DNA from: Streptomyces calvus
GTDB lineage: Bacteria > Actinomycetota > Actinomycetes > Streptomycetales > Streptomycetaceae
Length of the DNA: 64,000 nt
Direction: 5' to 3'
Assembly: GCF_006782915.1 (NCBI RefSeq)
Contig: NZ_VCNP01000056.1
Location: 806,001-870,000, forward strand
Every line of letters begins with the position of its first letter. The first letter of the stretch is position 1. The notes beneath the pieces were generated by a model. That model was not told the DNA's origin. It saw only the letters and a program-made list of their open reading frames with translations, and searched no databases. Positions 57,601 to 64,000 of this stretch are shown here, one piece after another. The position numbers and the translations under genes are program-made.

Positions 57601-58536
57601 ATGAAGACCTCCTGGCGGACCGCCTCGCTGGCGGCGAGCGCCGCGGCGGTGCTGGCCCTGACCACGGCCTGCGGTCAGGACACCCCGCCGCCCGCCTCCA
57701 GCCAGAACGTCGGCGCCACGGCCGAGGCCGGCGACTACGGCGAGATCGGCAGCGGCACCGCGGGAGCGGGTGCGGGCGGGCAGGCGTCGGCCGCCCCCTC
57801 CGACGCGGCGGGCGAGCTGAATGTCTCCGCCAACGCCGAACTCGGCAAGGTGGTGACCGACAGCCTCGGTCTGACCCTGTACCGCTTCGACAAGGACACC
57901 GCCGAGCCGCCCGCCTCCACCTGCGACGGCGACTGCGCCGAGACCTGGCCCCCGGTGCCCGCCGACGACGCCACGGCCGGCGAGGGCATCGACGAGTCGC
58001 TGCTCGGGGAGGTCACCCGGTCCGACGGCAGCAAGCAGCTCACCGTCGGCGGCTGGCCGGCCTACCGCTACGCCAAGGACGTCAACGCCGGCGACGCCAA
58101 GGGCCAGGGAGTGGGCGGCACCTGGTACGCGCTGACGCCCGAGGGCAAGAAGGCGCAGGCGGCCGACCGGCCGGGGCTGTCCACCCGGCAGGACCCGGAA
58201 CTCGGCGAGATCGTCGTCGACGGCGACGGCAGGACCGTCTACCGCTTCATGAAGGACGAGGCCTGGCCGAAACCCGTCTCCGCCTGCACCGGTGCCTGCC
58301 TGGAGAAGTGGCCGGCGGTGTCGCCGGTCGACTTCGAGGACACCGACGGCATCCGGAAGAAGGGCTACATGACCTTCACCCGCCCGGACGGCGCCGACCA
58401 GCAGACGATCGACTGCTGGCCCATCTACACCTTCGCCGGCGACAAGGCCCCCGGCGACACCAACGGTCAGGGCGTCGGCGGCACCTGGTACGCCGTGCGG
58501 CCCGACGGAAAACCGGTCGGTGCGTCCGGGAAATAA
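57601..58536 (+). CDS. Lipoprotein with two pairs of COG4315-type repeats
   Basis: A 311-aa lipoprotein: signal peptide with lipobox LTTACG (Cys20-25 region), a Gly/Ala linker, then repeated secreted domains. Each repeat starts with a DSLGLTLYRFDKDT or DGRTVYRFMKDE strand, a Cys pair (STCDGDCAETWPPV; SACTGACLEKWPAV) and ends in GVGGTWYALTPEG or GVGGTWYAVRPDG. The function is unknown for the family; such proteins are surface-exposed and linked to iron or redox in some genomes. ATG 57601 has GGAG 6 bp upstream. It is monocistronic, ended by two strong terminators. Confidence 0.85.
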   Translation: MKTSWRTASLAASAAAVLALTTACGQDTPPPASSQNVGATAEAGDYGEIGSGTAGAGAGGQASAAPSDAAGELNVSANAELGKVVTDSLGLTLYRFDKDTAEPPASTCDGDCAETWPPVPADDATAGEGIDESLLGEVTRSDGSKQLTVGGWPAYRYAKDVNAGDAKGQGVGGTWYALTPEGKKAQAADRPGLSTRQDPELGEIVVDGDGRTVYRFMKDEAWPKPVSACTGACLEKWPAVSPVDFEDTDGIRKKGYMTFTRPDGADQQTIDCWPIYTFAGDKAPGDTNGQGVGGTWYAVRPDGKPVGASGK

Positions 58537-58544
58537 CCCCCCAG

Positions 58545-58568
58545 GGTGCCGTCCGCGCGGACGGCACC
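58545..58568 (+). terminator. Perfect 24-bp palindrome
   Basis: GGTGCCGTCCGC followed directly by GCGGACGGCACC, 9 bp after the lipoprotein stop. Confidence 0.8.
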
Positions 58569-58573
58569 GGCCT

Positions 58574-58608
58574 GGTCCGCCTCTCCGCGGTTCGCGGAGG
58601 GGCGGACC
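58574..58608 (+). terminator. Intrinsic terminator with T-run
   Basis: Arms GGTCCGCC-T-CTCCGCG and CGCGGAG-G-GGCGGACC around GTT, followed by GTTTT. It is the second of two terminators in tandem. The rest of the 330-bp gap (to 58866) is relatively AT-rich, with TTGTCG and GTGACCG stretches that may hold the promoter of the methyltransferase operon. Confidence 0.85.
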
Positions 58609-58866
58609 GTTTTGCCGTGATTCACCGGAACTCAAGGAATTGTCGCCGCTCTTCGTTCCTGAGTGTCATGCGGTTCGCGGTGTTCTTCGGAACTCTCCGG
58701 AATGCCGCGGACACTTTTCGTGACCGTTTCCGGGGTATGTCAATTAGGCACGTGCCACTGGCAGTGACCGGGAACGGATGGTCAATTTCCGTTTGGGGTC
58801 GCTCCATTGGCGGGCGATCAGTAGCCTCTGCTCGAACACCGGATCGCCTACGCGATGGAGAGAGAC

Positions 58867-59679
58867 ATGGAGCGTCCCGCCTGGGCCCCGCGGAGCGTCG
58901 ACATCTCGGTGCCCAGCGTCTCCCGGATGTACGACTACTACCTGGGCGGTTCGCACAACTTCGAGGTCGACCGGGAAGCGGCCCGCAGGGCCATGGAGTT
59001 CATGCCGGGACTGCCCAAGATCGTGCAGGCGAACCGGGCCTTCATGCGGCGGGCGGTGCGTTTCGCGGCCGGCGAGGGCATCACGCAGTTCCTCGACATC
59101 GGCTCCGGCATTCCGACGTTCGGCAACGTCCACGAAGTGGCCCGGGCGGCGAACCCGGACGCACGCGTGCTGTACGTGGACCACGACCCGGTGGCCGTCG
59201 CGCACAGCCGGGCGGTACTCGCCGGCCATGACGGCGCGGACGTCCTCGCCGCGGACCTGCGGAAGCCGCAGGACATCCTGACCAGTCCCGAAGCGCGGCG
59301 GCTGATCGACCGGAATCGGCCAGTGGCGCTGCTTCTCGTTGCCATACTGCACTTTGTGGAAGACGCGGACGACCCGTACGCGGCGGTGGCCGAACTGCGC
59401 GAGGCCCTCGCGCCCGGCAGCATGCTCGTGCTCACCCACGCCTCGTACGAGGGAATCCCGCTTCCGCCGGAGCGGGCCGAGGGGGCGGTGGACGTGTACC
59501 AGGACATTCGCAACCCGCTGATCATGCGCACGCGCGAGGAGATCGCGCGGTTCTTCGAGGGGTACGACATGGTGGAACCCGGACTGGTGCCGATGCCGCA
59601 GTGGCGGCCGGACACCGCACCGGAGGACGAGGATCCCTACGCCTTCTCCGGTTTCGCGGGCGTGGGGCGTACGGCGTGA
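58867..59679 (+). CDS. SAM-dependent methyltransferase (DUF574/PF04672)
   Basis: A 270-aa protein of the actinobacterial DUF574 family. SVSRMYDYYLGGSHNFEVDR is the family hallmark at the N-terminus; FLDIGSGIPTFGNVHEVA is the SAM-binding loop; VLYVDHDPVAVAHS the acidic loop after strand 2; and LLVAILHFVEDADDPYAAV the post-I motif. The substrate is unknown. ATG 58867 has GGAGAGAGA a few bases upstream; ATG 58855, four codons earlier, lacks support. Its stop overlaps the GGDEF-EAL gene start (GTGA), so it is translationally coupled to a c-di-GMP enzyme. Confidence 0.88.
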   Translation: MERPAWAPRSVDISVPSVSRMYDYYLGGSHNFEVDREAARRAMEFMPGLPKIVQANRAFMRRAVRFAAGEGITQFLDIGSGIPTFGNVHEVARAANPDARVLYVDHDPVAVAHSRAVLAGHDGADVLAADLRKPQDILTSPEARRLIDRNRPVALLLVAILHFVEDADDPYAAVAELREALAPGSMLVLTHASYEGIPLPPERAEGAVDVYQDIRNPLIMRTREEIARFFEGYDMVEPGLVPMPQWRPDTAPEDEDPYAFSGFAGVGRTA

Positions 59680-61820
59680 GCGCGGAGCCGGACGGGCCGG
59701 AGGGCAGACTGCGCCGGTTCGCCACGATCTGGAGCCGCGCCGTCTTCGCCGTGACGTCGACCTCGTCGACCAGGACGGAGTTCGAGGACAGGCTGCTGCC
59801 GCTGGCCCGGATGCTCAGCGAGGCGCTGCGGGCCCGTGCCTTCGACGCCGACGCGGGCCGGGCGGTCGGCGCCGCGCTGGTGGAGGCGCACTGCACCGAC
59901 CCGGAGGCACTGAGCCGGACCCTGGACTGCGTGGACGCCTACCTCGTCCTGTACTGCGGTGAGGACGGCGACCGCGAGGACCTGCGGGCGCGCAGCGCAC
60001 GGCTGCAGCACGCGATGGCCGCCGGGTTCGCGCAGGCGCTGCGCGAACGCACCCTCGCCGAGCAGGAGGCCATCGCGCGGGCCGCGCTGGAGGCGCAGGG
60101 CGCGGTGGCGCGGGCGCTGCACGCCACCGAGGCCCGCTTCCGCGCCGTCTTCGAGGGCGCGGCGATAGGGATCGGCATCGCCGACCTGGAGGGCAACGTC
60201 CTCCAGGTCAACGGCGCGCTGCGGCGCATGTTCGGACTGTCCGAACAGGCGCTGCGCGGCCGCCGGGTCACGGAGTGGACCCACCCCGACGACGCCCCCC
60301 AGACATGGCGGCTCTACGACGAGCTGGTCCGCGGCGAGCGCGAGCACTACCACCTGGAAAAGGCGTTCTACCGGCCCGACGGAACGGTCCTGTGGACCAA
60401 TCTCACGGTGTCCCTGCTGCGCGACGCCGACGGCGGCCCGCAGTACCAGCTCGCCCTCATGGAGGACACCACCGAGCGGCGGCTGCTCAACCTCCGGCTG
60501 CGCTACGAGGCCACTCACGACGCGCTCACCGGCCTGCCCAACCGCACGTTCTTCTTCGAACGCCTGGAGAAGGCGCTGGGCGCCGGCGAGGGCCAGCGGT
60601 TCGGCCTGTGCTACCTGGACCTGGACGGCTTCAAGACCGTCAACGACAGTCTCGGGCACGCGGCCGGCGACCGGCTGCTGGTCGAGGTCGCCGACCGGCT
60701 GCAGGCCTGCGCCACCGCGCCCGGCGAGATGGTGGCCCGGCTCGGCGGTGACGAGTTCGTGGCGCTGACCACCGGCCCCGACACCGAGCGCACCGTGGAC
60801 GAACTCGCGGGCCGCATCATGAACGCGCTGCTCGCCCCGATCAGCGTCGACGGCCGGGAGCTGACCGTGCGCGGCAGCATCGGCATCGTCGAGGGGCCGG
60901 CCGGGGAACGCAGCGCGGCGGAGGTGCTGCGCAGCGCCGACATCACCATGTACCGGGCCAAGTCGGCGGGCGGCAACCGGTTCGAGCTCGCCGACCCGGA
61001 GGCCGACGCCCGCGCCATCACCCGGCACGGGCTCACCACGGCGCTGCCGACGGCCCTGGACCGGGGCGAGTTCTTCATCGAGTACCAGCCGCTGGTCCAC
61101 CTCGGCGACGGCAGCGTCCGGGGCGCGGAGGCGCTGGTGCGCTGGCTGCACCCGCAGCACGGCGTGCTGTCGCCGGACCGGTTCATCCCGCTCGCCGAGC
61201 ACACCGGGCTGATCGTTCCGCTGGGCCGCTGGGTGCTGGAGCAGTCGGTGCGCCAGGCCCGCGAATGGCGGGACCGCCACGGGGGCGCGGAGGCGCTCGG
61301 CCCGCTGCGCATCAACGTGAACCTCTCGCCGTGCCAGCTCACCCACCCCGGGCTGGTCCAGGACACCGTCGACATCCTGGAGCGCACCGGCGTGGCACCG
61401 GAGGCGCTGTGCCTGGAGGTGACCGAGTCGGCGCTGATCGGCGCGGACGACGACCTGCTGAAGCCGCTGCGGCGGCTGGCCGAGATGGGCGTCGACATCG
61501 CGCTGGACGACTTCGGCACCGGCTACTCCAACCTCGCCAACCTGCGCCGGCTCCCGGTGAGCGTCCTGAAGCTGGACCGCTCCTTCACCCAGAGCATGCA
61601 GCAGTTCCCGGCCGACCCCGTCGACCTGAAGATCGTCGAGGGGATCGTCTCCCTGGCCCACAGCCTCGACCTCGCGGTCACGGTGGAGGGCGTGGAGACG
61701 GGCGCCCAGGCCGAGCAACTGCGGCTGCTGGGCTGCGACACCGCCCAGGGCTGGTACTACGCCCGCCCGGGCCCGCCCGAGCGGCTGCACGAACTGGCGC
61801 TGGCCGACACGACGGCGTGA
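59676..61820 (+). CDS. rmdA: PAS-GGDEF-EAL c-di-GMP enzyme (RmdA-like)
   Basis: A 714-aa cytoplasmic protein: an N-terminal helical region, PAS (about 155-275, FRAVFEGAAIGIGIADLEGN), GGDEF (about 285-450, with RLGGDEFVAL) and EAL (about 465-710, GAEALVRWLHPQHGV; LEVTESALI; ALDDFGTGYSNL). Both catalytic motifs are intact, so it may make and degrade c-di-GMP. In S. coelicolor the PAS-GGDEF-EAL protein RmdA is a phosphodiesterase that influences aerial mycelium formation; the symbol rests on this likeness. GTG 59676 overlaps the methyltransferase stop. A GC hairpin follows directly. Confidence 0.88.
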   Translation: MSAEPDGPEGRLRRFATIWSRAVFAVTSTSSTRTEFEDRLLPLARMLSEALRARAFDADAGRAVGAALVEAHCTDPEALSRTLDCVDAYLVLYCGEDGDREDLRARSARLQHAMAAGFAQALRERTLAEQEAIARAALEAQGAVARALHATEARFRAVFEGAAIGIGIADLEGNVLQVNGALRRMFGLSEQALRGRRVTEWTHPDDAPQTWRLYDELVRGEREHYHLEKAFYRPDGTVLWTNLTVSLLRDADGGPQYQLALMEDTTERRLLNLRLRYEATHDALTGLPNRTFFFERLEKALGAGEGQRFGLCYLDLDGFKTVNDSLGHAAGDRLLVEVADRLQACATAPGEMVARLGGDEFVALTTGPDTERTVDELAGRIMNALLAPISVDGRELTVRGSIGIVEGPAGERSAAEVLRSADITMYRAKSAGGNRFELADPEADARAITRHGLTTALPTALDRGEFFIEYQPLVHLGDGSVRGAEALVRWLHPQHGVLSPDRFIPLAEHTGLIVPLGRWVLEQSVRQAREWRDRHGGAEALGPLRINVNLSPCQLTHPGLVQDTVDILERTGVAPEALCLEVTESALIGADDDLLKPLRRLAEMGVDIALDDFGTGYSNLANLRRLPVSVLKLDRSFTQSMQQFPADPVDLKIVEGIVSLAHSLDLAVTVEGVETGAQAEQLRLLGCDTAQGWYYARPGPPERLHELALADTTA

Positions 61821-61848
61821 TGCCGTAGGGGCCCCGGGGCCGACGGCA
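61821..61848 (+). terminator. Hairpin after rmdA
   Basis: TGCCGT ... ACGGCA outer arms with a GGGGCC/GGCCCC-rich inside, directly after the stop codon. Confidence 0.55.
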
Positions 61849-62024
61849 GCTCACCGATCCCGGGCGCGCAGCCACACCGCGGGCGCCCGGGGGTGGTGCG
61901 CGGGGCCGCCGCCGGGCGGTCGTACGCCAGGTGGCGACGGGCGTACGGCGACTGCCGCCGCGGCGTGCGGCCGCCGGCGGAAAACCGGCTGCCGGGAGTC
62001 TCCCGGGTCGGCGATCATGGGCGC

Positions 62025-62399
62025 ATGACCGACGCAGACGACGCGGTACGGGCCGCGATCGACGGCGAACTGCGCCTCCTCGACCCGGCGGTCCGCTCCT
62101 GCCCGGCCGAGGTCGAGCGCCTGCTCGACCCCGAGTTCACCGAGGTCGGCGCCTCCGGCCGGCGCTACACCCGCGCCGAGATGATCGCCGAGCTGCACGA
62201 CCACCCCGGCAGCTCGGCGGACGGCCCGCGCTACGAGCCGTCCACCATGACCGGCGTCCTCCTCGCCCCGGGCCTGGTCCACCTCACCTACGAGACCCGC
62301 TTCGAGGGCCGCCACGCCCGCCGCAGCTCCCTGTGGCGCAGACGCGACGACGCGACCGACTGGCGCATGTACTACCACCAGGGAACACCGGTTCCCTGA
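62025..62399 (+). CDS. NTF2-like (DUF4440-type) protein
   Basis: A 124-aa cone-fold protein. AIDGELRLLDPAVRSCPAEV is the N-terminal helix; LLDPEFTEVGASGRRYTRAE the first beta hairpin; RSSLWRRRDDATDWRMYYHQ the terminal beta sheet. DUF4440-like proteins include ketosteroid isomerase-like enzymes and binding proteins; no catalytic Asp/His pair stands out. ATG 62025 has no Shine-Dalgarno; GATCAT lies 6 bp upstream, so a leaderless mRNA is plausible. It lies 34 bp before a T-box-like motif. Confidence 0.8.
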   Translation: MTDADDAVRAAIDGELRLLDPAVRSCPAEVERLLDPEFTEVGASGRRYTRAEMIAELHDHPGSSADGPRYEPSTMTGVLLAPGLVHLTYETRFEGRHARRSSLWRRRDDATDWRMYYHQGTPVP

Positions 62400-62432
62400 A
62401 GGCCGTCCCTCTCGGTGAGCCCTCTGGCGGGG

Positions 62433-62447
62433 AGGGTGGTACCGCGG
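62433..62447 (+). promoter_or_regulatory. Orphan T-box core motif
   Basis: AGGGTGGTACCGCGG is an exact match to the conserved antiterminator/antisequestrator element of T-box riboswitches. TGGT would pair with the ACCA end of a tRNA with discriminator A. A Shine-Dalgarno-like AGGAGG follows at 62462-62467, as in actinobacterial translational T-boxes, but no start codon with an open frame follows it. No complete Stem I is evident upstream, where the NTF2-like gene ends. It is probably a remnant or a repurposed fragment. Confidence 0.55.
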
Positions 62448-62546
62448 CTCGAGCGCCGTCCAGGAGGCCGTCTTCACCGGGACCGGCGCCACCCGTGTCC
62501 TGAACTCTGAACTCCCCTTTCCGCCGCCCGTCCTTGAGGCAGCTCC

Positions 62547-63407
62547 TCAGGCGCCCGCCCCCGGAGTCGCCCGCGTACCGTCGAGGGCGGCCTCGGCGAC
62601 CTCCGCCGCCACGCGTACGAGGGCCGCGGTCGCCGTCGAGCGGGACTGCTGGGGCCAGGCGACGGCGAGAACCACCGGGGGAGCGTCGGACACCGGGCGG
62701 TACGCGACTCCCGGCCGCGGGTAGCGTTCGGCGACCGAGGCGGGCAGCAGGGTGATCACTTCGCCGAGCGAGACGGCCGTGAGGACCTGGGCCAGATCAC
62801 CCCGGCCGCGCCGGGCCGCGTCGATACGGTGCTCCACGGTGGCGGTGGTCCAGCCGAGGTCGGCGAGCTCCAGCCGGTCCCGGGCGGCGAGCGGGTGGCT
62901 CGATGCGAGGACGGCGACGCGCGGCTCGACGGCCAGCGTCTCGCTGTCGAGGCCGGTGGCGTCGAACGGGGCGTGCACCAGGGCGGCGTCCGCCTCGCCG
63001 GTGCGCAGCAACCCCGGCTGTTCCTGCCACCCGCACAGTCGGACGGCGACCGGGACGGACCCGGGTTCGCGCGCGTAACTGGCCAGGATCGGCTCCAGCA
63101 GCCCCGCGTCGCCGTCGGCCTTCACGGCGAGGACCAGCTGCGGTTCGCCCGCCGCGCGCCGGGCACGCCGCCCGGCTGCCTCCAGAGCGTCCAGCGCGAT
63201 ACGGGCCTCGGCGAGCAGGACGTCTCCCGCCGGGGTCCGGGTCACCCTGTGGGTGGTCCGCTCGAACAGGGCGACGCCCAGCTCGGACTCCAGCCGGCGG
63301 ATCGCCCGGGACAGGGGCGGCGGGGAGATGCCCAGCCGCTCGGCCGCCCGCGCGAAGTTGAGCTCCTCGGCGACCGCCACGAAGTAACGCAGGGAACGCG
63401 ACTCCAC
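62547..63407 (-). CDS. LysR-family transcriptional regulator
   Basis: A 286-aa regulator. The winged helix is standard: SRSLRYFVAVAEELNFARAA, RLGISPPPLSRAIRRLESEL. The effector domain (LVLAVKADGDAGLLEPILAS, AVLASSHPLAARDRLELADL) is shorter and ends near the family minimum. GTG 63407 has GGAGG about 6 bp upstream. It is divergent from an NmrA-like NAD(P)-binding gene, with a T-N11-A palindrome in the intergenic region. That arrangement suggests it controls the oxidoreductase and itself. Confidence 0.9.
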   Translation of the reverse strand: MESRSLRYFVAVAEELNFARAAERLGISPPPLSRAIRRLESELGVALFERTTHRVTRTPAGDVLLAEARIALDALEAAGRRARRAAGEPQLVLAVKADGDAGLLEPILASYAREPGSVPVAVRLCGWQEQPGLLRTGEADAALVHAPFDATGLDSETLAVEPRVAVLASSHPLAARDRLELADLGWTTATVEHRIDAARRGRGDLAQVLTAVSLGEVITLLPASVAERYPRPGVAYRPVSDAPPVVLAVAWPQQSRSTATAALVRVAAEVAEAALDGTRATPGAGA

Positions 63408-63425
63408 GCTCCGCCTCCCTCCGTA

Positions 63426-63440
63426 TTGCCCTCAGGGTAA
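63426..63440. promoter_or_regulatory. LysR-type operator (T-N11-A)
   Basis: TTGCCCTCAGGGTAA is a near-perfect inverted repeat (TTgCCCT/AGGGtAA) with the T-N11-A arrangement from T63427 to A63439. It lies 19 bp upstream of the LysR start codon. Confidence 0.65.
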
Positions 63441-63573
63441 CAAGCAGGTCCCGGGCGGTCCTTCAGTCCGCAGGGGCCCCGGGCACAGGATGGAGGGGCG
63501 CCGGGACGCGAGCGGAACGCCTCCCCGGCCCCGGCGCGCTCCCTTTCGTCCCGACGCTACGGAGTCGTGCCTC

Positions 63574-64000
63574 GTGATCGTCATCACCACCCCCACCGGC
63601 GGCATCGGCCGGCAGGTCCTCGACAACGTCCTCGACACCCTCGACGACGGGGCCGCGGTCCGCGTGATCGCCCGCGATCCCGCCCGGCTGACTCCGCGGG
63701 CCCGCGCACGGGCCGAGGTCTTCCGGGGATCGCACGCCGACCCCGACGTCCTCGCCGCGGCCTGCACCGGCGCCGACCAGGTGTTCTGGCTGGTACCGCC
63801 CGCGCCCGGCGCCGACAGCGTCGAGGGCCACTTCCGTGACTTCACGACCCCGCTGTGCGACGTGATCGCGCGGCGGGGTGTCGAGCGCGTCGTCGCCGTC
63901 TCCACCCTCGGGCGAGGCGTCGCGGAGAACGCCGGGCCGATCTCCGCATCGCTCGCCATGGACGACCGCGTCGCCGCCACCGGAGCGCACTACCGGGCGC
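63574..64000 (+). CDS. NmrA-like NAD(P)-binding protein (3' cut by window edge)
   Basis: The first 142 residues of an atypical short-chain dehydrogenase or NmrA-type redox sensor: VIVITTPTGGIGRQVLDNVL gives the NAD(P) loop (TGGIGRQ), IARDPARLTPRARARAEVF the second strand, ADQVFWLVPPAP the third, and RVVAVSTLGRGVAENAG the region where SDRs have their Ser. GTG 63574 is in frame with the conserved start and has GGAG about 9 bp upstream. The remainder, including any YxxxK, lies outside the window. It is divergent from the LysR gene. Confidence 0.85.
   Translation, partial: MIVITTPTGGIGRQVLDNVLDTLDDGAAVRVIARDPARLTPRARARAEVFRGSHADPDVLAAACTGADQVFWLVPPAPGADSVEGHFRDFTTPLCDVIARRGVERVVAVSTLGRGVAENAGPISASLAMDDRVAATGAHYRA

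Overview
The window is high-GC DNA with third-position G/C bias, GTG/TTG starts, start-stop overlaps of the GTGA/ATGA type and several apparently leaderless genes, all typical of Streptomyces. The gene content fits this: an RpfD-like cell-wall hydrolase, an RmdA-like c-di-GMP enzyme next to a DUF574 methyltransferase, a SpoIIE-type PP2C phosphatase, a class F sortase, a corynebacterial-type glycogen synthase and a streptothricin acetyltransferase. No replication origin, rRNA, CRISPR array or large polyketide/NRPS cluster is present.

Region by region. 0-6 kb is accessory DNA. It holds two orphan hypothetical genes, a chimeric dead transposase (IS701-like front joined to an IS5-like back), a streptothricin acetyltransferase, and a frameshifted very-short-patch-repair (Vsr) endonuclease next to a 466-aa orphan with a faint nuclease-like motif. 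6-8.4 kb: panD, two small enzymes and a proline-rich peptide. 8.8-17 kb: gnd, a cell-wall hydrolase with three domains, a drug/metabolite exporter, a FhuF-like Fe-S protein, and an adjacent glycogen synthase plus glgC pair. 17-26 kb: secreted GH2 glycosidase with a LacI-type operator, a wax-ester/diacylglycerol acyltransferase, a zinc-ribbon SDR, a degenerate HD protein, a 58-aa peptide gene and a DHA2 exporter.

26-34 kb is the most interesting part. A perfectly folded but aberrant tRNA-Cys (C33, G37) is followed by two translationally coupled LysR genes. Divergent from them runs a cyclodipeptide synthase (NYH type), a purine/cytosine-type permease, a rhodanese, a secreted thioredoxin, then after a strong terminator a subtilase coupled to a thioredoxin reductase. 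CDPSs consume aminoacyl-tRNAs, and the other genes handle sulfur and thiols. A cysteine-derived, sulfur-containing cyclodipeptide fed by a dedicated tRNA is therefore a testable idea; it is inference and not demonstrated.

35-44.6 kb: GH38 alpha-mannosidase, then a FadR-type repressor with two operator-like sites divergent from a four-gene overlapping operon for non-phosphorylative L-fucose-type sugar breakdown (dehydratase, SDR, aldo/keto reductase, lactonase), and a lipase-maturation-factor-like membrane protein. 44.7-53.4 kb: PAS-GAF-PP2C-HATPase regulator, Fpg/Nei glycosylase, an ECF sigma/anti-sigma set, a MarR repressor with duplicated operators facing an alpha/beta hydrolase, an amino-acid permease and a universal stress protein. 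53.5-64 kb: envelope genes (polysaccharide deacetylase, sortase F, small surface protein, DUF4239 protein, Pro-Thr-rich protein, a lipoprotein with repeated domains), DUF574 methyltransferase coupled to the PAS-GGDEF-EAL protein, an NTF2-like protein, an orphan T-box motif, and a LysR gene divergent from an NmrA-like gene cut by the window edge.
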